Positions 7,761 to 16,418 of a DNA stretch of 64,000 nt are shown here, piece after piece. How positions within the stretch are numbered: position 1 is the first letter of the stretch; every line of letters starts with the position of its first letter. Position numbers and translations under genes: made by a program. Under the pieces are notes generated by a model. It was not told the DNA's origin. It was given only the letters and a program-made list of their open reading frames with translations, and did no database searches. This stretch comes from Micromonospora craniellae (GTDB lineage: Bacteria; Actinomycetota; Actinomycetes; Mycobacteriales; Micromonosporaceae), in NCBI RefSeq assembly GCF_014764405.1, contig NZ_CP061725.1:2232001-2296000 (forward strand), written 5' to 3'.

Positions 7761-9167
7761 GGGACTGTAAAAACAACGGTGTAACTCCGATCAAGGGAGT
7801 AGCACCTGATGACGATCACGACCGATGCGGTGGACACTGCCGCTGTGCCCGGTGACGAGAAGGCCAAGCGGCCGCGTACGAAGACGACGCCAGGGGGTGT
7901 CGACCCGGCGCTGGTGTCACAGCTGGTGACCCAGGCTCGTGAGCAGGGGCTGCAGCTGTCCGGTGAGGGTGGGCTGCTGCAGCAGCTGACGAAGATCGTG
8001 CTGGAGTCGGCCCTCGATGGTGAGATCACCGACCACCTCGGCTACGACAAACACGACCAGGCCGGCGCGAACTCCGGCAACTCCCGCAACGGCAACCGGT
8101 CCAAGACGGTGCTCACCGATGTCGGGCCGGTGCAGATCGACGTGCCACGCGATCGAGCGGGCTCGTTCGAACCGGCCATCGTCAAGAAGCGTCAGCGCAG
8201 GTTGTCCGGGGTGGAGGACCTGGTGCTGTCGCTGTCGGCGAAGGGCCTGACCACCGGCGAGATCTCCGCGCATCTGGCCGAGGTCTACGGCGCCGAGGTC
8301 TCCCGCCAGACGATCTCCACCATCACCGACAAGGTGATGGACGGTATGACCGAGTGGCAGAACCGGCCCCTCGATCCGGTCTACCCGGTGGTCTTCCTCG
8401 ACGCCATCAACGTCAAGATCAGGGACGGGAAGGTCGCCAACCGGCCGATCTACGTCGCTCTCGCGGTCACCGCCGACGGCCACCGAGACATCCTCGGCCT
8501 GTGGGCCGGCGACGGCGGGGAGGGCGCCAAGTTCTGGCTGCAGATCTGCACCGAACTGAAGAACCGGGGCGTCGACGACGTGCTCATGGCCGTCTGTGAC
8601 GGACTGACCGGCCTGCCGGATGCCATCGGAGAGGTCTGGCCCCGCACCGTGGTCCAGACCTGCGTGGTGCACCTGCTCAGGAACTCGTTCCGCTACGCGG
8701 CCCGCCAGCACTGGGACGCGATTGCCAAGGCACTCAAACCGGTCTACACCGCACCGACCGAGGCCGCCGCTACCGAACGATTCCTCGAGTTCGCCGAGGC
8801 ATGGAGCAGCCGCTACCCGGCGATCGTGAAGCTGTGGGAGAACGCCTGGGCCGAGTTCGTGCCGTTCCTGGCCTTCGACGCCGAGATCCGCCGGATCATC
8901 TGCTCCACCAACGCCATCGAAAGCGTCAACGCCCGCATCCGCCGCGCCGTCCGCGCCCGCGGACACTTCCCCAACGAGCAAGCCGCCCTCAAGTGCGTCT
9001 ACCTCGCGGTGATGAGCCTCGACCCGACCGGGCAAGGCCGCAAACGCTGGGCCACCCGCTGGAAGAGCGCACTCAACGCCTTCGACATCACCTTCGACGG
9101 ACGCCTGTCCGCCGGCCGCAAGTAGAAGATCAACCAACCCCAGTTACACCGTTAACTTGACAGACCC
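7761..9167 (+). mobile_element. IS256-family element, copy 1 (1,407 bp)
   Basis: Inverted repeats are gggactgtaaaaacaacggt on the left and, read inward, gggtctgtcaagttaacggt on the right, both continuing gtaact. An 8-bp target duplication GTCGGCTG flanks the element (7753-7760 and 9168-9175). A second copy at 37804-39210 differs at only one base that I noticed, just before the transposase ATG. Confidence 0.95.
7809..9125 (+). CDS. IS256-family (Mutator-type) transposase
   Basis: The 438-residue protein is a complete DDE transposase of the IS256/MULE group. It shows the N-terminal DHLGYDKHDQAGANSGNSRN block, catalytic Asp in VVFLDAINVKI, the C/H region around VVQTCVVHLLRNSFRYA, and the catalytic Glu in CSTNAIESVNARIRRA. 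The ATG follows a gggag box. A long open frame on the opposite strand (406 codons) is a GC-bias shadow. Intact sequence and two near-identical copies imply recent activity. Confidence 0.95.
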   Translation: MTITTDAVDTAAVPGDEKAKRPRTKTTPGGVDPALVSQLVTQAREQGLQLSGEGGLLQQLTKIVLESALDGEITDHLGYDKHDQAGANSGNSRNGNRSKTVLTDVGPVQIDVPRDRAGSFEPAIVKKRQRRLSGVEDLVLSLSAKGLTTGEISAHLAEVYGAEVSRQTISTITDKVMDGMTEWQNRPLDPVYPVVFLDAINVKIRDGKVANRPIYVALAVTADGHRDILGLWAGDGGEGAKFWLQICTELKNRGVDDVLMAVCDGLTGLPDAIGEVWPRTVVQTCVVHLLRNSFRYAARQHWDAIAKALKPVYTAPTEAAATERFLEFAEAWSSRYPAIVKLWENAWAEFVPFLAFDAEIRRIICSTNAIESVNARIRRAVRARGHFPNEQAALKCVYLAVMSLDPTGQGRKRWATRWKSALNAFDITFDGRLSAGRK

Positions 9168-9614
9168 GTCGGCTGCGGTCAGCCGCTGGCGCAGGTAGCC
9201 AAGGTAGACCGGCATGTTGATCAGCGGTGCGGTGTATCGCCACCCGACGACGAGGCCGTCTGGGAGTTCGTTCGGCTCGCACATCCGGAATCCGTCGAGC
9301 TGACTGCTCCACTCTGGCGGATCGACGGGTTGGCGGGATGCCTCGATGCCGGCGACGAGGCGCACGCCGGTCGCTGGTTCGGTGGCGAGTTTCCGTAGGA
9401 CATTGAGGGTCTGGGCGCTCCAGACGCGTACCCGGTCGACGGGTTCGACGAGATGGGGGCCCCACATCGCTCCGGCGGCGTAGGAGGTGCTCTGCTCGGG
9501 TGGTTCGGCTGCCCAGATCTTGACCCGTTTACCGGCTTCGGCGAGGCAGACAGCGGTGGTTAAGCCGGATACGCCCGCGCCGATGACGAGGGCGTCGAGG
9601 TCGCTGCGGCTCAT
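9168..9614 (-). pseudogene. D-amino-acid oxidase, N-terminal part (split by IS256)
   Basis: This is the FAD-binding half of the oxidase: the dinucleotide-binding VIGAGVSGLTTAVCLAEAG with a downstream acidic/Trp strand, the SYAAGAMWGPHL segment, and MPVYLGYLRQRL. The ATG overlaps the stop of the preceding small gene as ATGA, so the oxidase was translationally coupled to the long operon starting near 21.4 kb. The interrupted frame now ends five codons inside the IS. The insertion is recent by the criterion of an exact duplication and an otherwise intact gene. Confidence 0.9.
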
Positions 9615-9874
9615 CGCTCGACCGTAGTGTCAGGCCGGTTGCCGCGCGAGGACGTTCTCCAGGTCTGGCAACAGGTCTGCGACATGCTGGTTGCGCTTAC
9701 GGCGGCGTAGTTCGTGGGCAAGAGTGTTGAGCAGGGCCGTGCTGCGCGGTGAGCGGACCTGATCGAGGCGAGGTAAAGCCATCCGGGTGACGGCGCGGGC
9801 AACAGGCGGTGCCCCTGTCGGACACAGTGGGCGAGGTCGGCCAGGAGCCACATGCTGGTGTCGAGTTCGATCAT
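9611..9874 (-). CDS. Small protein, possibly frameshifted, paralogue of the 11563-12153 product
   Basis: It encodes 87 residues starting MIELDTSMWLLADLAHC. This resembles MAEDDTSLWLLTDLARC in the operon gene ending at 11563. It is joined to both neighbours by ATGA overlaps, which supports translation. After about residue 33 the composition becomes less protein-like, while the next frame reads STALLNTLAHELRRRKRNQH, so a frameshift may have altered its C-terminal half. Family and function are unknown. Confidence 0.5.
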   Translation of the reverse strand: MIELDTSMWLLADLAHCVRQGHRLLPAPSPGWLYLASIRSAHRAARPCSTLLPTNYAAVSATSMSQTCCQTWRTSSRGNRPDTTVER

Positions 9875-10764
9875 GAATGGGAAGCCGGGTCACGGTCAGT
9901 GCCGGCGCGACCTCGCGCGACGATGAGGACGTAGGTGAACAGGCCGGGCCGGAGGCTGTCGACTCGTTCCTCGGCGGACAGCACCTGGCCGTTGGTCGGG
10001 TCGATGACCAGCGATGAGGTGGACTGCTCGGCGACGACGTGGAACGACATTCCCGTGCGTCCGGCGAGGTCGGTCGTCAGACCTTGATAGGTGATGCCGG
10101 GTACTGCCGCCAGGACCTGTAGGGTCGCCGCGCGCTGCTGTGGGTCGAGGTGGTGGTGCGAGGCCATTGCGACGACACGGTCGACGAGCAGCCTCGGATA
10201 GGTGGGTTCGGCGGCCAGCTCGGGCGGCACCAGCCGCGCGATCAGCGTGTCCGTGTCGGAGGGGAACACGTCGGGTAGGTGAGTTGCCAGTTCTCCCGGC
10301 CGGTAGCGGATGGTTGTCGGCTCGGCGGCGTCGAACAGTTCCTGCTCGTCGCGGGTGGGCTGGTGGTGGACGCCTTGCAGGTCCGGTGCCCGGCGGGTGA
10401 CCTCGCGGCCGGAGCCGTCCGCGTGTCGCCAGCGTTGGGTGTCGGTGCGGACGATCGCGTTGGTCGCGCGGTTCCAGTTGCGGGTGTGTAGGTATTCGTA
10501 GGGCAGCACCGTGGTGGCGCTGTCGTCCGGTGTGCTGACCAGGGTGTCGGCGAGCAGGGTCAGTCGCTGTGGTGCGGTGAGTCCGGTATCGGTGGGGGTT
10601 CGGGCAGGTGTGCTGGCCGGCGGTGTCACGGTGGCCGGGGTGCCGCCGGTCGTGTCCGGTCGCGGGCCAGCGGGTCCGGTGTCGGTCTGGCACGCGGCGA
10701 GCAGGACGAGCGTGCCGCCGACCAGCGAGGTGCACAGGAGGCGAGCCATGGGAGTGAGGTTCAC
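9871..10764 (-). CDS. Lipoprotein of the CU044_5270 type
   Basis: The 297-residue precursor has a lipoprotein signal with lipobox VLLAAC (Cys at about residue 25), then a long Thr/Pro-rich linker and a globular domain. The C-terminal segment (VPGITYQGLTTDLAGRTGMSF followed by LVIDPTNGQVLSAEE, about residues 220-265) has the pattern seen in CU044_5270-family actinobacterial proteins, whose biochemical role is not known. It would be anchored outside the membrane. It starts 7 bp after the methyltransferase and overlaps the next small gene by ATGA. Confidence 0.75.
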   Translation of the reverse strand: MNLTPMARLLCTSLVGGTLVLLAACQTDTGPAGPRPDTTGGTPATVTPPASTPARTPTDTGLTAPQRLTLLADTLVSTPDDSATTVLPYEYLHTRNWNRATNAIVRTDTQRWRHADGSGREVTRRAPDLQGVHHQPTRDEQELFDAAEPTTIRYRPGELATHLPDVFPSDTDTLIARLVPPELAAEPTYPRLLVDRVVAMASHHHLDPQQRAATLQVLAAVPGITYQGLTTDLAGRTGMSFHVVAEQSTSSLVIDPTNGQVLSAEERVDSLRPGLFTYVLIVARGRAGTDRDPASHS

Positions 10765-10771
10765 GGTGCCT

Positions 10772-11536
10772 TCAGCAGACGGGTTTGCGGGCGTGGATGA
10801 CCTGGCGTTCGTAGGAGGCCAAGAGCACGCGGGGATCGGCCATGAGCGCCCCGAACCGGTCGATGTCGCGGCCGGTGATCTCGGTCAGGGTGGGGCGCAG
10901 GTGCGTGACGATGTCCGCGAGGAGACGGCATCCGGGGCCTCCGCCGGTCCACGTCTCGGTGCCGGTGTGCGTGCAGTGCCCCGCCATTCCGTTGTCCAGC
11001 AGCAGGGTGTCGATGTCGCGGGTCCAGGTCGCCGACCCGTCCGGGCCGACGAGGACCCTGCGCGCGTGGTGCATGACGGTGCCGATCAGGCGGGCGTCCT
11101 CGGCGTCAGGTGCCCGGTAGATGCGTGGCGTGGTGGGCGTGATGAAGGCCAGCGCGAGCGTGCCGCCGGGCCGTAGTCGAGCGATCATCTGCTGCACCAC
11201 GTCGACCGGGTCGCGCAGCGGACCGTGCGGCCAGCGGGCCACGATGAGGTGGTAGCTGTCGGTCGTGCCGGGCAGCAGGTCGCAGTCGAGGTCGCGCCGG
11301 TAGATGTCGATGACGCTGGTGGGGGCGAGCTGGCGGGTGTCGGCGGTGACGGCGGTGACGGATCCGTCCCGGCCGACGAGTGCGGCGAGGCGGGCAGTGA
11401 TCTCACCGGGGCCGGCGCCGACCTCCAACACCACCTGACCGGGTTTGATCTTCAACCGGTCCAGGTGGTTGCCGATGATCGAGTCGAGAAGCTGGTGCGC
11501 CGGTCCCGGGCGTGTGAACAGCGACGTGGTGGTCAT
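10772..11536 (-). CDS. Class I SAM-dependent methyltransferase
   Basis: The protein has 254 residues from an ATG preceded by a GGAG box. A much longer upstream extension is open but proline/histidine-rich noise. Motif I VVLEVGAGPGEITARLA (about residues 35-50), an acidic motif II region VTAVTAD, and motif IV-like LIVARWPHGPL identify the fold. The substrate is unknown. It belongs to the long operon and is the second methyltransferase in it, not closely similar to the one at 15590-16405. Confidence 0.8.
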   Translation of the reverse strand: MTTTSLFTRPGPAHQLLDSIIGNHLDRLKIKPGQVVLEVGAGPGEITARLAALVGRDGSVTAVTADTRQLAPTSVIDIYRRDLDCDLLPGTTDSYHLIVARWPHGPLRDPVDVVQQMIARLRPGGTLALAFITPTTPRIYRAPDAEDARLIGTVMHHARRVLVGPDGSATWTRDIDTLLLDNGMAGHCTHTGTETWTGGGPGCRLLADIVTHLRPTLTEITGRDIDRFGALMADPRVLLASYERQVIHARKPVC

Positions 11537-11562
11537 GGGTTTCTCCGGGTGTCCGTGTCGGG

Positions 11563-12153
11563 TCAGGGCTGGTGGAGCGGGCGGATGGATACGTGAGGAT
11601 GCCAGTGCAGCTCGATGCGGTCGGGGTGGTGGACGAGGGTTTGGTCGATGAGGCGGGTCAGGTGCTGGCGGAGTTCGGTGCGGGTGGATTGGTGCCAGCG
11701 TTGGTAGGTGATCAGTGGTCGGGCTGTCGAGGTGCGGCGGTCGTGGGCGGCGGCGGAGCCGACCACGAGGGCTTCTAGGTGTTCGGCGGGGTGCAGGGTG
11801 AGGCAGAAGCAGACGTAGAAGCGGCGGCGCGGGGTGGGCGCGTAGGGCTGGAGGAGTTGCCAGCAGGTGGTGCAGCGGGCGAGGTCGGTGAGCAGCCACA
11901 GGCTGGTGTCGTCCTCGGCCATCAGGTCACCGCACCGCGCGTGGTGGTGGGTGGGGTGGTTGGCGACGGTGTTCGGGTCTTCGTCGCCAACCACCCCGTG
12001 CCGTCCGCCGTGCCGGAGGCTGGTGGGCGGACGGTGGTGTCCACCAGGCCCGGTCGGGCTCCTGGGAGCAGTCGAGCCGACGGGCCGGGTGAACCACGGT
12101 CGAGGCAGGGATGTCGCCTCGCCGCTGGGGTGGGGATCACGGGCTGAGTTCAT
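11563..12153 (-). CDS. Hypothetical protein with Pro/His-rich N-terminal extension
   Basis: The ATG overlaps the stop of the ATPase gene as ATGA, giving 196 residues. An in-frame ATG at 11922 would give a 119-residue form starting MAEDDTSLWLL, which aligns with the start of the paralogue ending at 9611. The first 77 residues are low-complexity and may not be translated. The core contains a CTTC motif and a hydrophobic FYVCFCLTLHPAEHLEALVV segment followed by a charged helix. No family recognised. The TTCWQLL/CVRQGHR contrast with the paralogue shows the cysteines are not conserved. Confidence 0.55.
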   Translation of the reverse strand: MNSARDPHPSGEATSLPRPWFTRPVGSTAPRSPTGPGGHHRPPTSLRHGGRHGVVGDEDPNTVANHPTHHHARCGDLMAEDDTSLWLLTDLARCTTCWQLLQPYAPTPRRRFYVCFCLTLHPAEHLEALVVGSAAAHDRRTSTARPLITYQRWHQSTRTELRQHLTRLIDQTLVHHPDRIELHWHPHVSIRPLHQP

Positions 12154-13691
12154 GCGGTGGCGGTGGTCGGGATGGTGAGCAGGTCGTGTACCTGTTTGGG
12201 GCTCTCGCGCAGGTCGGCGGTGGTGATGTGCCGGGCGATGCGGGCGCGGTCGAGAACGGCGATGTCGTGGGCGACCTGGAGGGCGAGGGGAAGGTTCTGC
12301 TCGGCGAGCAGAACGGCGGTGCCACGGTGGGCGAGGCCGGTGATGATCGCCGCGACGTGGCTGACGATGGCGGGGGCGAGTCCTTCGGAGGGCTCGTCGA
12401 GCAGCAGCACGTCGGGGGCCGCGAGCAGCGCGCGGGCCAGGGCGAGCATCTGCTGTTCGCCTCCGGAGAGTTGGTGGGGTCGGTGGTGGCGCCGGTCGGC
12501 GAGGGCGGGGAACAGGTCGAGTACCTCGCGGGGGCTGACCGCCCTGGGTCGGGTGGCGCGCGCTTGAGGTAGGGCGAGGTGTTCGTCGACAGTCAGTCCG
12601 GCGAACAGGCGGCGGCCCTGGGGGACGAGGCCGAGGCCGGCGCGGGCACGCCGACGGGCGTCGAGCCCCGCCATCGGCTGTCCGTGTAGGCGGATATCGG
12701 TGCCGACCGCGGCGGGGTGGAGGCCGGCGATGGTGTTGATCAGGGTGGTTTTGCCGGTGCCGTTACGGCCGACGACTGCGGTCACCCGACCGGCACGGAT
12801 GTCGAGGGTGATGTCGGTGAGCACAGGCGCGCCGGTGTAGAAGGCACGCAGGTCGCGTACGCGCAGGACGGGTGTGCCTGCGGCGTGGGTGGCGCTGGTG
12901 GTGTCGGTGTCCGGTGGTGGGCTGGTGGTGGGGTCGGTGCCGAGGTAGACGCGGCGTACTTCGAGGTGGTCGCGGATGTCGGTGGGGGTGCCGGTGGTGA
13001 TGTGTCGGCCGTGGTGCAGGACGGTGACGGTGTCGCAGGCGGCGGCGACGAAGTCGAGGTTGTGGTCGACCAGCAGGACACTGATCTGATCCGGCAGGGC
13101 ACGGATCAACTCGATCAATCCAGCGACCTCGGACCCGGTGAGGCCGGCGGACGGTTCGTCGAGCAGCAGCAGCCGGGGCCGGGCGGCGAGGGCGACGGCG
13201 ATCTCCAGGCGGCGTTGGTCGCCGTAGGCGAGCTGCGCGGCGGGCAGGTCGGCGTGGTCGCCGAGGCCGACCTGGGCTAGGGCCTCGTGCGCGGCGGCCA
13301 CCGCCCGAGGACCGGTGCGTAGGGCGGCCAGGCGCTGGCCGGGCACAGCGAGCAGCACGTTCTGCACAGCGGTGAGAGGCAGGGCGAGGGCGGGGTGTTG
13401 CCAGGTGCGGGCGATACCGGCGCGGGCACGGCGGTACGGCGGCCAGCGGTGGATGTCGCGTCCGCCGTAGCGGATACGCCCCGCGGTGGGGCGCAGGGTG
13501 CCGGCGATGAGGTGCAGCAGTGTGGACTTGCCGGCGCCGTTGGGGCCGATGACCGCGTGCCGGGTACCGGGGTGCAGGTCGAGGCTGACCTCGTCGACGG
13601 CGCGGCGGGCACCGTAGGTGCGCGAGACGGCCTCCAACCGCAGCAGCGGATCGCTCGCGTTCGGCGTTGGGTGCTGTAGTGGTGTGGTCAT
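12150..13691 (-). CDS. ABC transporter ATPase, LivG and LivF fused in one chain
   Basis: The 513-residue protein contains two complete ABC domains. The first (about residues 18-245) is LivG-like with Walker A GPNGAGKS, signature YGDQRRLEIA and Walker B LLLLDEPSAGL. The second (about 280-510) is LivF-like with Walker A GRNGTGKT, signature LSGGEQQMLALA and Walker B LLLDEPSEGLAP. The family normally uses two separate ATPases to drive import of branched-chain amino acids, urea or short amides. The ATG overlaps the permease stop by ATGA. The fusion fixes 1:1 stoichiometry and leaves no free LivF. Confidence 0.9.
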   Translation of the reverse strand: MTTPLQHPTPNASDPLLRLEAVSRTYGARRAVDEVSLDLHPGTRHAVIGPNGAGKSTLLHLIAGTLRPTAGRIRYGGRDIHRWPPYRRARAGIARTWQHPALALPLTAVQNVLLAVPGQRLAALRTGPRAVAAAHEALAQVGLGDHADLPAAQLAYGDQRRLEIAVALAARPRLLLLDEPSAGLTGSEVAGLIELIRALPDQISVLLVDHNLDFVAAACDTVTVLHHGRHITTGTPTDIRDHLEVRRVYLGTDPTTSPPPDTDTTSATHAAGTPVLRVRDLRAFYTGAPVLTDITLDIRAGRVTAVVGRNGTGKTTLINTIAGLHPAAVGTDIRLHGQPMAGLDARRRARAGLGLVPQGRRLFAGLTVDEHLALPQARATRPRAVSPREVLDLFPALADRRHHRPHQLSGGEQQMLALARALLAAPDVLLLDEPSEGLAPAIVSHVAAIITGLAHRGTAVLLAEQNLPLALQVAHDIAVLDRARIARHITTADLRESPKQVHDLLTIPTTATA

Positions 13692-14683
13692 GCCCGCCTC
13701 CGCAGGAGTCGGATCGTGAGTTCGGCGAGCCGGTGCCGGGGCAGGTAGGCCAGGAGGAGGAAGCACAGGCCGAGCAGGGTGGGTCCGTGGCCGGCGAGTA
13801 GGCCGCCGGCCCAGTCGCGGGCGGCGACGAGGAGGATGGCGCCGGCGCAGGCGCCGGTCATGCTGCCGGAGCCGATGAGCGCGGCGGCCAGGGCGAGGGC
13901 GGAGATGGCCATGGCGGCGTCGGCGGGTGAGACATACCGGGTGACCGCGATCGACAGGGCGCCAGCCGCACCCGCGATGCCACCGGCGAAGGTGTAGGCG
14001 GCCAGGAGCAGTCGGCGGGGATGGTGCCCGGCGGCCTGTACGCGGGGTTCGTGGGCGGCGATGCCGCGTAGCAGCAGGGCGAAGCGGGTCCGGACGAGCA
14101 CCGCCACGGCAGCACCGATGAGCAGCGTGCAGGCGAGTACGTACAGGTAGATCCAGCCGGGTCGGGTCATCGCCGGGAGGCCGGGTAGCGCCACGACGGG
14201 TGGGGTGTGCACGCCTTCGCTGCCACCCGGTGCCCACCGGGAGGCGCCAGCGTGCACCAGCTCACCCACGCCGAAGGTGACCATGAGGAATGTGGTGCCT
14301 CGGGCCCGCACGGCGAGCAGGCCGGTGAGCGCGGCGGCGACGGCCCCGGCGGCGGCAGCCGCGACCAGTTGCACCGGGCCGAGGCTGGTCAGCGTGGCGA
14401 TCGTGGCAGCGGTGTAGGCGCCGACGGTGAGGTGGGCGGCTTGGCCCAGCGGCGGCAGCCCGGCCAGCCCGACGAGGACCTGGGCGCTCATGGCGAGGAC
14501 GGCCATGACCAACGCGGTGGCGGCGAGTGAGATGAAATATCCGTTGACCAGCCACGGCATCGCGACCGCCGCCGCCAGAGCACCGGCTCCCGCCGCCGGC
14601 CACAGCCACGCCGGCACGACCTCACGGCAAGGCGCCACCGGTTCGACGGTCGCGCCGGAGCTCGGGGTCAGGGTGGTGATCAT
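13688..14683 (-). CDS. ABC transporter permease, LivM type
   Basis: The 331-residue membrane protein has about nine hydrophobic segments and the LivM signature region LVGLAGLPPLGQAAHLTVGAYTA split across loop and helix, plus the EAA-like loop LLRGIAAHEPRVQAAGHHPRR. It pairs with the LivH-type permease to form the translocation path. Its ATG overlaps the upstream permease stop by ATGA, and its own stop overlaps the ATPase start the same way. Substrate cannot be read from the sequence. Confidence 0.88.
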   Translation of the reverse strand: MITTLTPSSGATVEPVAPCREVVPAWLWPAAGAGALAAAVAMPWLVNGYFISLAATALVMAVLAMSAQVLVGLAGLPPLGQAAHLTVGAYTAATIATLTSLGPVQLVAAAAAGAVAAALTGLLAVRARGTTFLMVTFGVGELVHAGASRWAPGGSEGVHTPPVVALPGLPAMTRPGWIYLYVLACTLLIGAAVAVLVRTRFALLLRGIAAHEPRVQAAGHHPRRLLLAAYTFAGGIAGAAGALSIAVTRYVSPADAAMAISALALAAALIGSGSMTGACAGAILLVAARDWAGGLLAGHGPTLLGLCFLLLAYLPRHRLAELTIRLLRRRA

Positions 14684-15558
14684 GCGGGCCGTCCCGCAAG
14701 TGCGGTGCGCTGCCGGACGGTGAGCGCGGACAGCATGGCGACAGCGAGGACGAAGCTGGCGGCGCCGGGGGCGAGGGCGACGCCGAGAGTGAGGGCCTGC
14801 CCGACGCCGAGAGCGGCCAGGAGTGCGCCGCGGATGCTGCCGAGTCCACCGACGACGCAGACGATCAGCGAGTACACCAGGATCGTGGTGTCCACCCCTG
14901 GTGCCGGGCCGATGACCGGGGCCCCGAGGACCCCGGCGGTGACCGCGAGGACTCCCCCGCCGATCAGCACGCCGGTGCGAACCGTGCCGGTGCGAAGGCC
15001 GGTGGCGGCCGCCATACCGGGGTCGGCGACCACCGCGCGGACGACCGCGCCGGTGCGGGAGCGTTCGACGAGCCAGAACAGCCCCAGCACGAGCAGCACG
15101 CCGACAGCGATGAAGCCCAGCCGGTAGACCGGGTACTGGTAGTCGCCGAGGCTGACCGACCCGGCGACCGCCCGGGGTGGGTCGACCGAGCGGGGTTCGG
15201 CACCGAAGACGAGGCTGAACTGATCGGCGGCGATGTAGGCGATACCGAGGGTGGCCAGCACCTGATCCAGTGGCCGGTCCGCCAGGGGGCGTACGGCGGC
15301 GGCGAGGCCCGCACCCCCGAGTGCGCCCACCGCCACGGCGACGCCGAGGGCGAGAGTGAGGCCGGTCCAGGCGTCGTCGGCGAGGTGCCAGGCGAGGTAG
15401 GCGCCGGCGAGGTAGAGGGTGCCGTGGGCCATGGAGAACACCCCGGCCACGCCGAAGATCAACGTCAGGCCGGCCGCGATGACGAACAGCAGCAGCCCGT
15501 AGGCGACCCCGTCCAGTGCGGTGATCGTGTACGCGGTGACGAACCCGTCCCAGCCCAC
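14680..15558 (-). CDS. ABC transporter permease, LivH type
   Basis: The 292-residue integral membrane protein shows the LivH hallmark GVAGVFSMAHGTLYLAGAYL near the N-terminus and a conserved VVGGLGSIRGALLAALGVG loop near the C-terminus. Translation begins at GTG (MGWDGF), 31 bp after the methyltransferase stop. It forms the membrane channel with LivM and receives substrate from the lipoprotein at 16419-17741. The family covers branched-chain amino acids, urea and amides. Confidence 0.88.
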   Translation of the reverse strand: MGWDGFVTAYTITALDGVAYGLLLFVIAAGLTLIFGVAGVFSMAHGTLYLAGAYLAWHLADDAWTGLTLALGVAVAVGALGGAGLAAAVRPLADRPLDQVLATLGIAYIAADQFSLVFGAEPRSVDPPRAVAGSVSLGDYQYPVYRLGFIAVGVLLVLGLFWLVERSRTGAVVRAVVADPGMAAATGLRTGTVRTGVLIGGGVLAVTAGVLGAPVIGPAPGVDTTILVYSLIVCVVGGLGSIRGALLAALGVGQALTLGVALAPGAASFVLAVAMLSALTVRQRTALAGRPA

Positions 15559-15589
15559 GACACCCTCCTTCCTTAGTCTCGGGAATCGG

Positions 15590-16405
15590 TCAGGCGGGGA
15601 TGGGGCGGCGGCCGGTGGTGGTGTGCATCAGGTAGCCCGACAGCATCAGCTCCGGGTCCATCAACACCTCCCGCAACTCGGCCAGATCCTCCAAGGTCAT
15701 GCCGGCGGCGAGCAGTTCCGGCTCGCGTTGGATCGAGTTGGAGCGGTGCAGCAGGCAGATACCCGTGCCGCCGCGCCACAACCGGGACTCGATACGGCTG
15801 TCCACGTCGACCAGACCGGCGCGCCGCATCGCCTCCGGCGCCCGCTTCGCCCACCCCATGTCCGCGCCCCGCGACTCACCGAAGGCCAGCAGAGCGTCCT
15901 GGAAGCGTTCGATCAGGGCGGTGGCGCGGGTGCTGGGGCTGGCGCGGATCATGTCGCGCCAGGTGCAGTCCCAGTCCGCCACCACCAACACCCCACCCGG
16001 CGCCAACGCCGCCATCAGCTGGGTGAGGACCTGGTCGCGTTCGGGCAGGTGCATCAACACCAGACGGGCCACGATCGCCTGCTGCGCCCCCTCCAACTTC
16101 ATCTGCCGGATGTCGCCGGCCCGCACGGTCACGGTCGAGCCGGCGGTGATGTGGCGGGGGTCGAGGTCCACGGCGGTCACGTGCCCACCCGGGGCGACCT
16201 GGTCGGCCAGCCAGGCGGTCAGCGTGCCCGCCCCGGCCCCGACGTCGGTGACCTTCCAGCCCGGTCCGATGCCCAGCTCGAACAGGGTCCGGCGGGTGCC
16301 CGGGTCGAGGACCTCACCCAGATGACGCAACTGGTGGGCGGCCTCGTCGGTGGCGTTGTCGAACATGTACCCGGCGGACTGCCCGTCGGCGGTGGTCGTG
16401 GTCAT
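15590..16405 (-). CDS. Class I SAM-dependent methyltransferase
   Basis: The 271-residue methyltransferase has motif I VTDVGAGAGTLTAWLA (about residues 52-67), motif II VTAVDLD, motif III RAGDIRQM and motif IV-V LVLMHLPERDQVLTQL, a UbiE-like arrangement. The ATG follows an ACGGAGA ribosome-binding site 13 bp after the binding-protein stop. Its place between the binding protein and the permeases is unusual for an ABC operon and suggests that the imported compound or a partner is methylated; that is inference. Confidence 0.82.
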   Translation of the reverse strand: MTTTTADGQSAGYMFDNATDEAAHQLRHLGEVLDPGTRRTLFELGIGPGWKVTDVGAGAGTLTAWLADQVAPGGHVTAVDLDPRHITAGSTVTVRAGDIRQMKLEGAQQAIVARLVLMHLPERDQVLTQLMAALAPGGVLVVADWDCTWRDMIRASPSTRATALIERFQDALLAFGESRGADMGWAKRAPEAMRRAGLVDVDSRIESRLWRGGTGICLLHRSNSIQREPELLAAGMTLEDLAELREVLMDPELMLSGYLMHTTTGRRPIPA

Positions 16406-16418
16406 GATGGATCTCCGT

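Noticed and set aside
7917..9137. 406-codon open frame on the minus strand, repeated identically at 37960-39180
   Set aside because: It is the antisense shadow of the IS256 transposase; Gly/Val/Asp-rich composition and no ribosome-binding site.
12717..13280. Plus-strand frame opposite the LivG-LivF ATPase
   Set aside because: Antisense to two clear ABC domains; repetitive Gly/Val/Asp composition.
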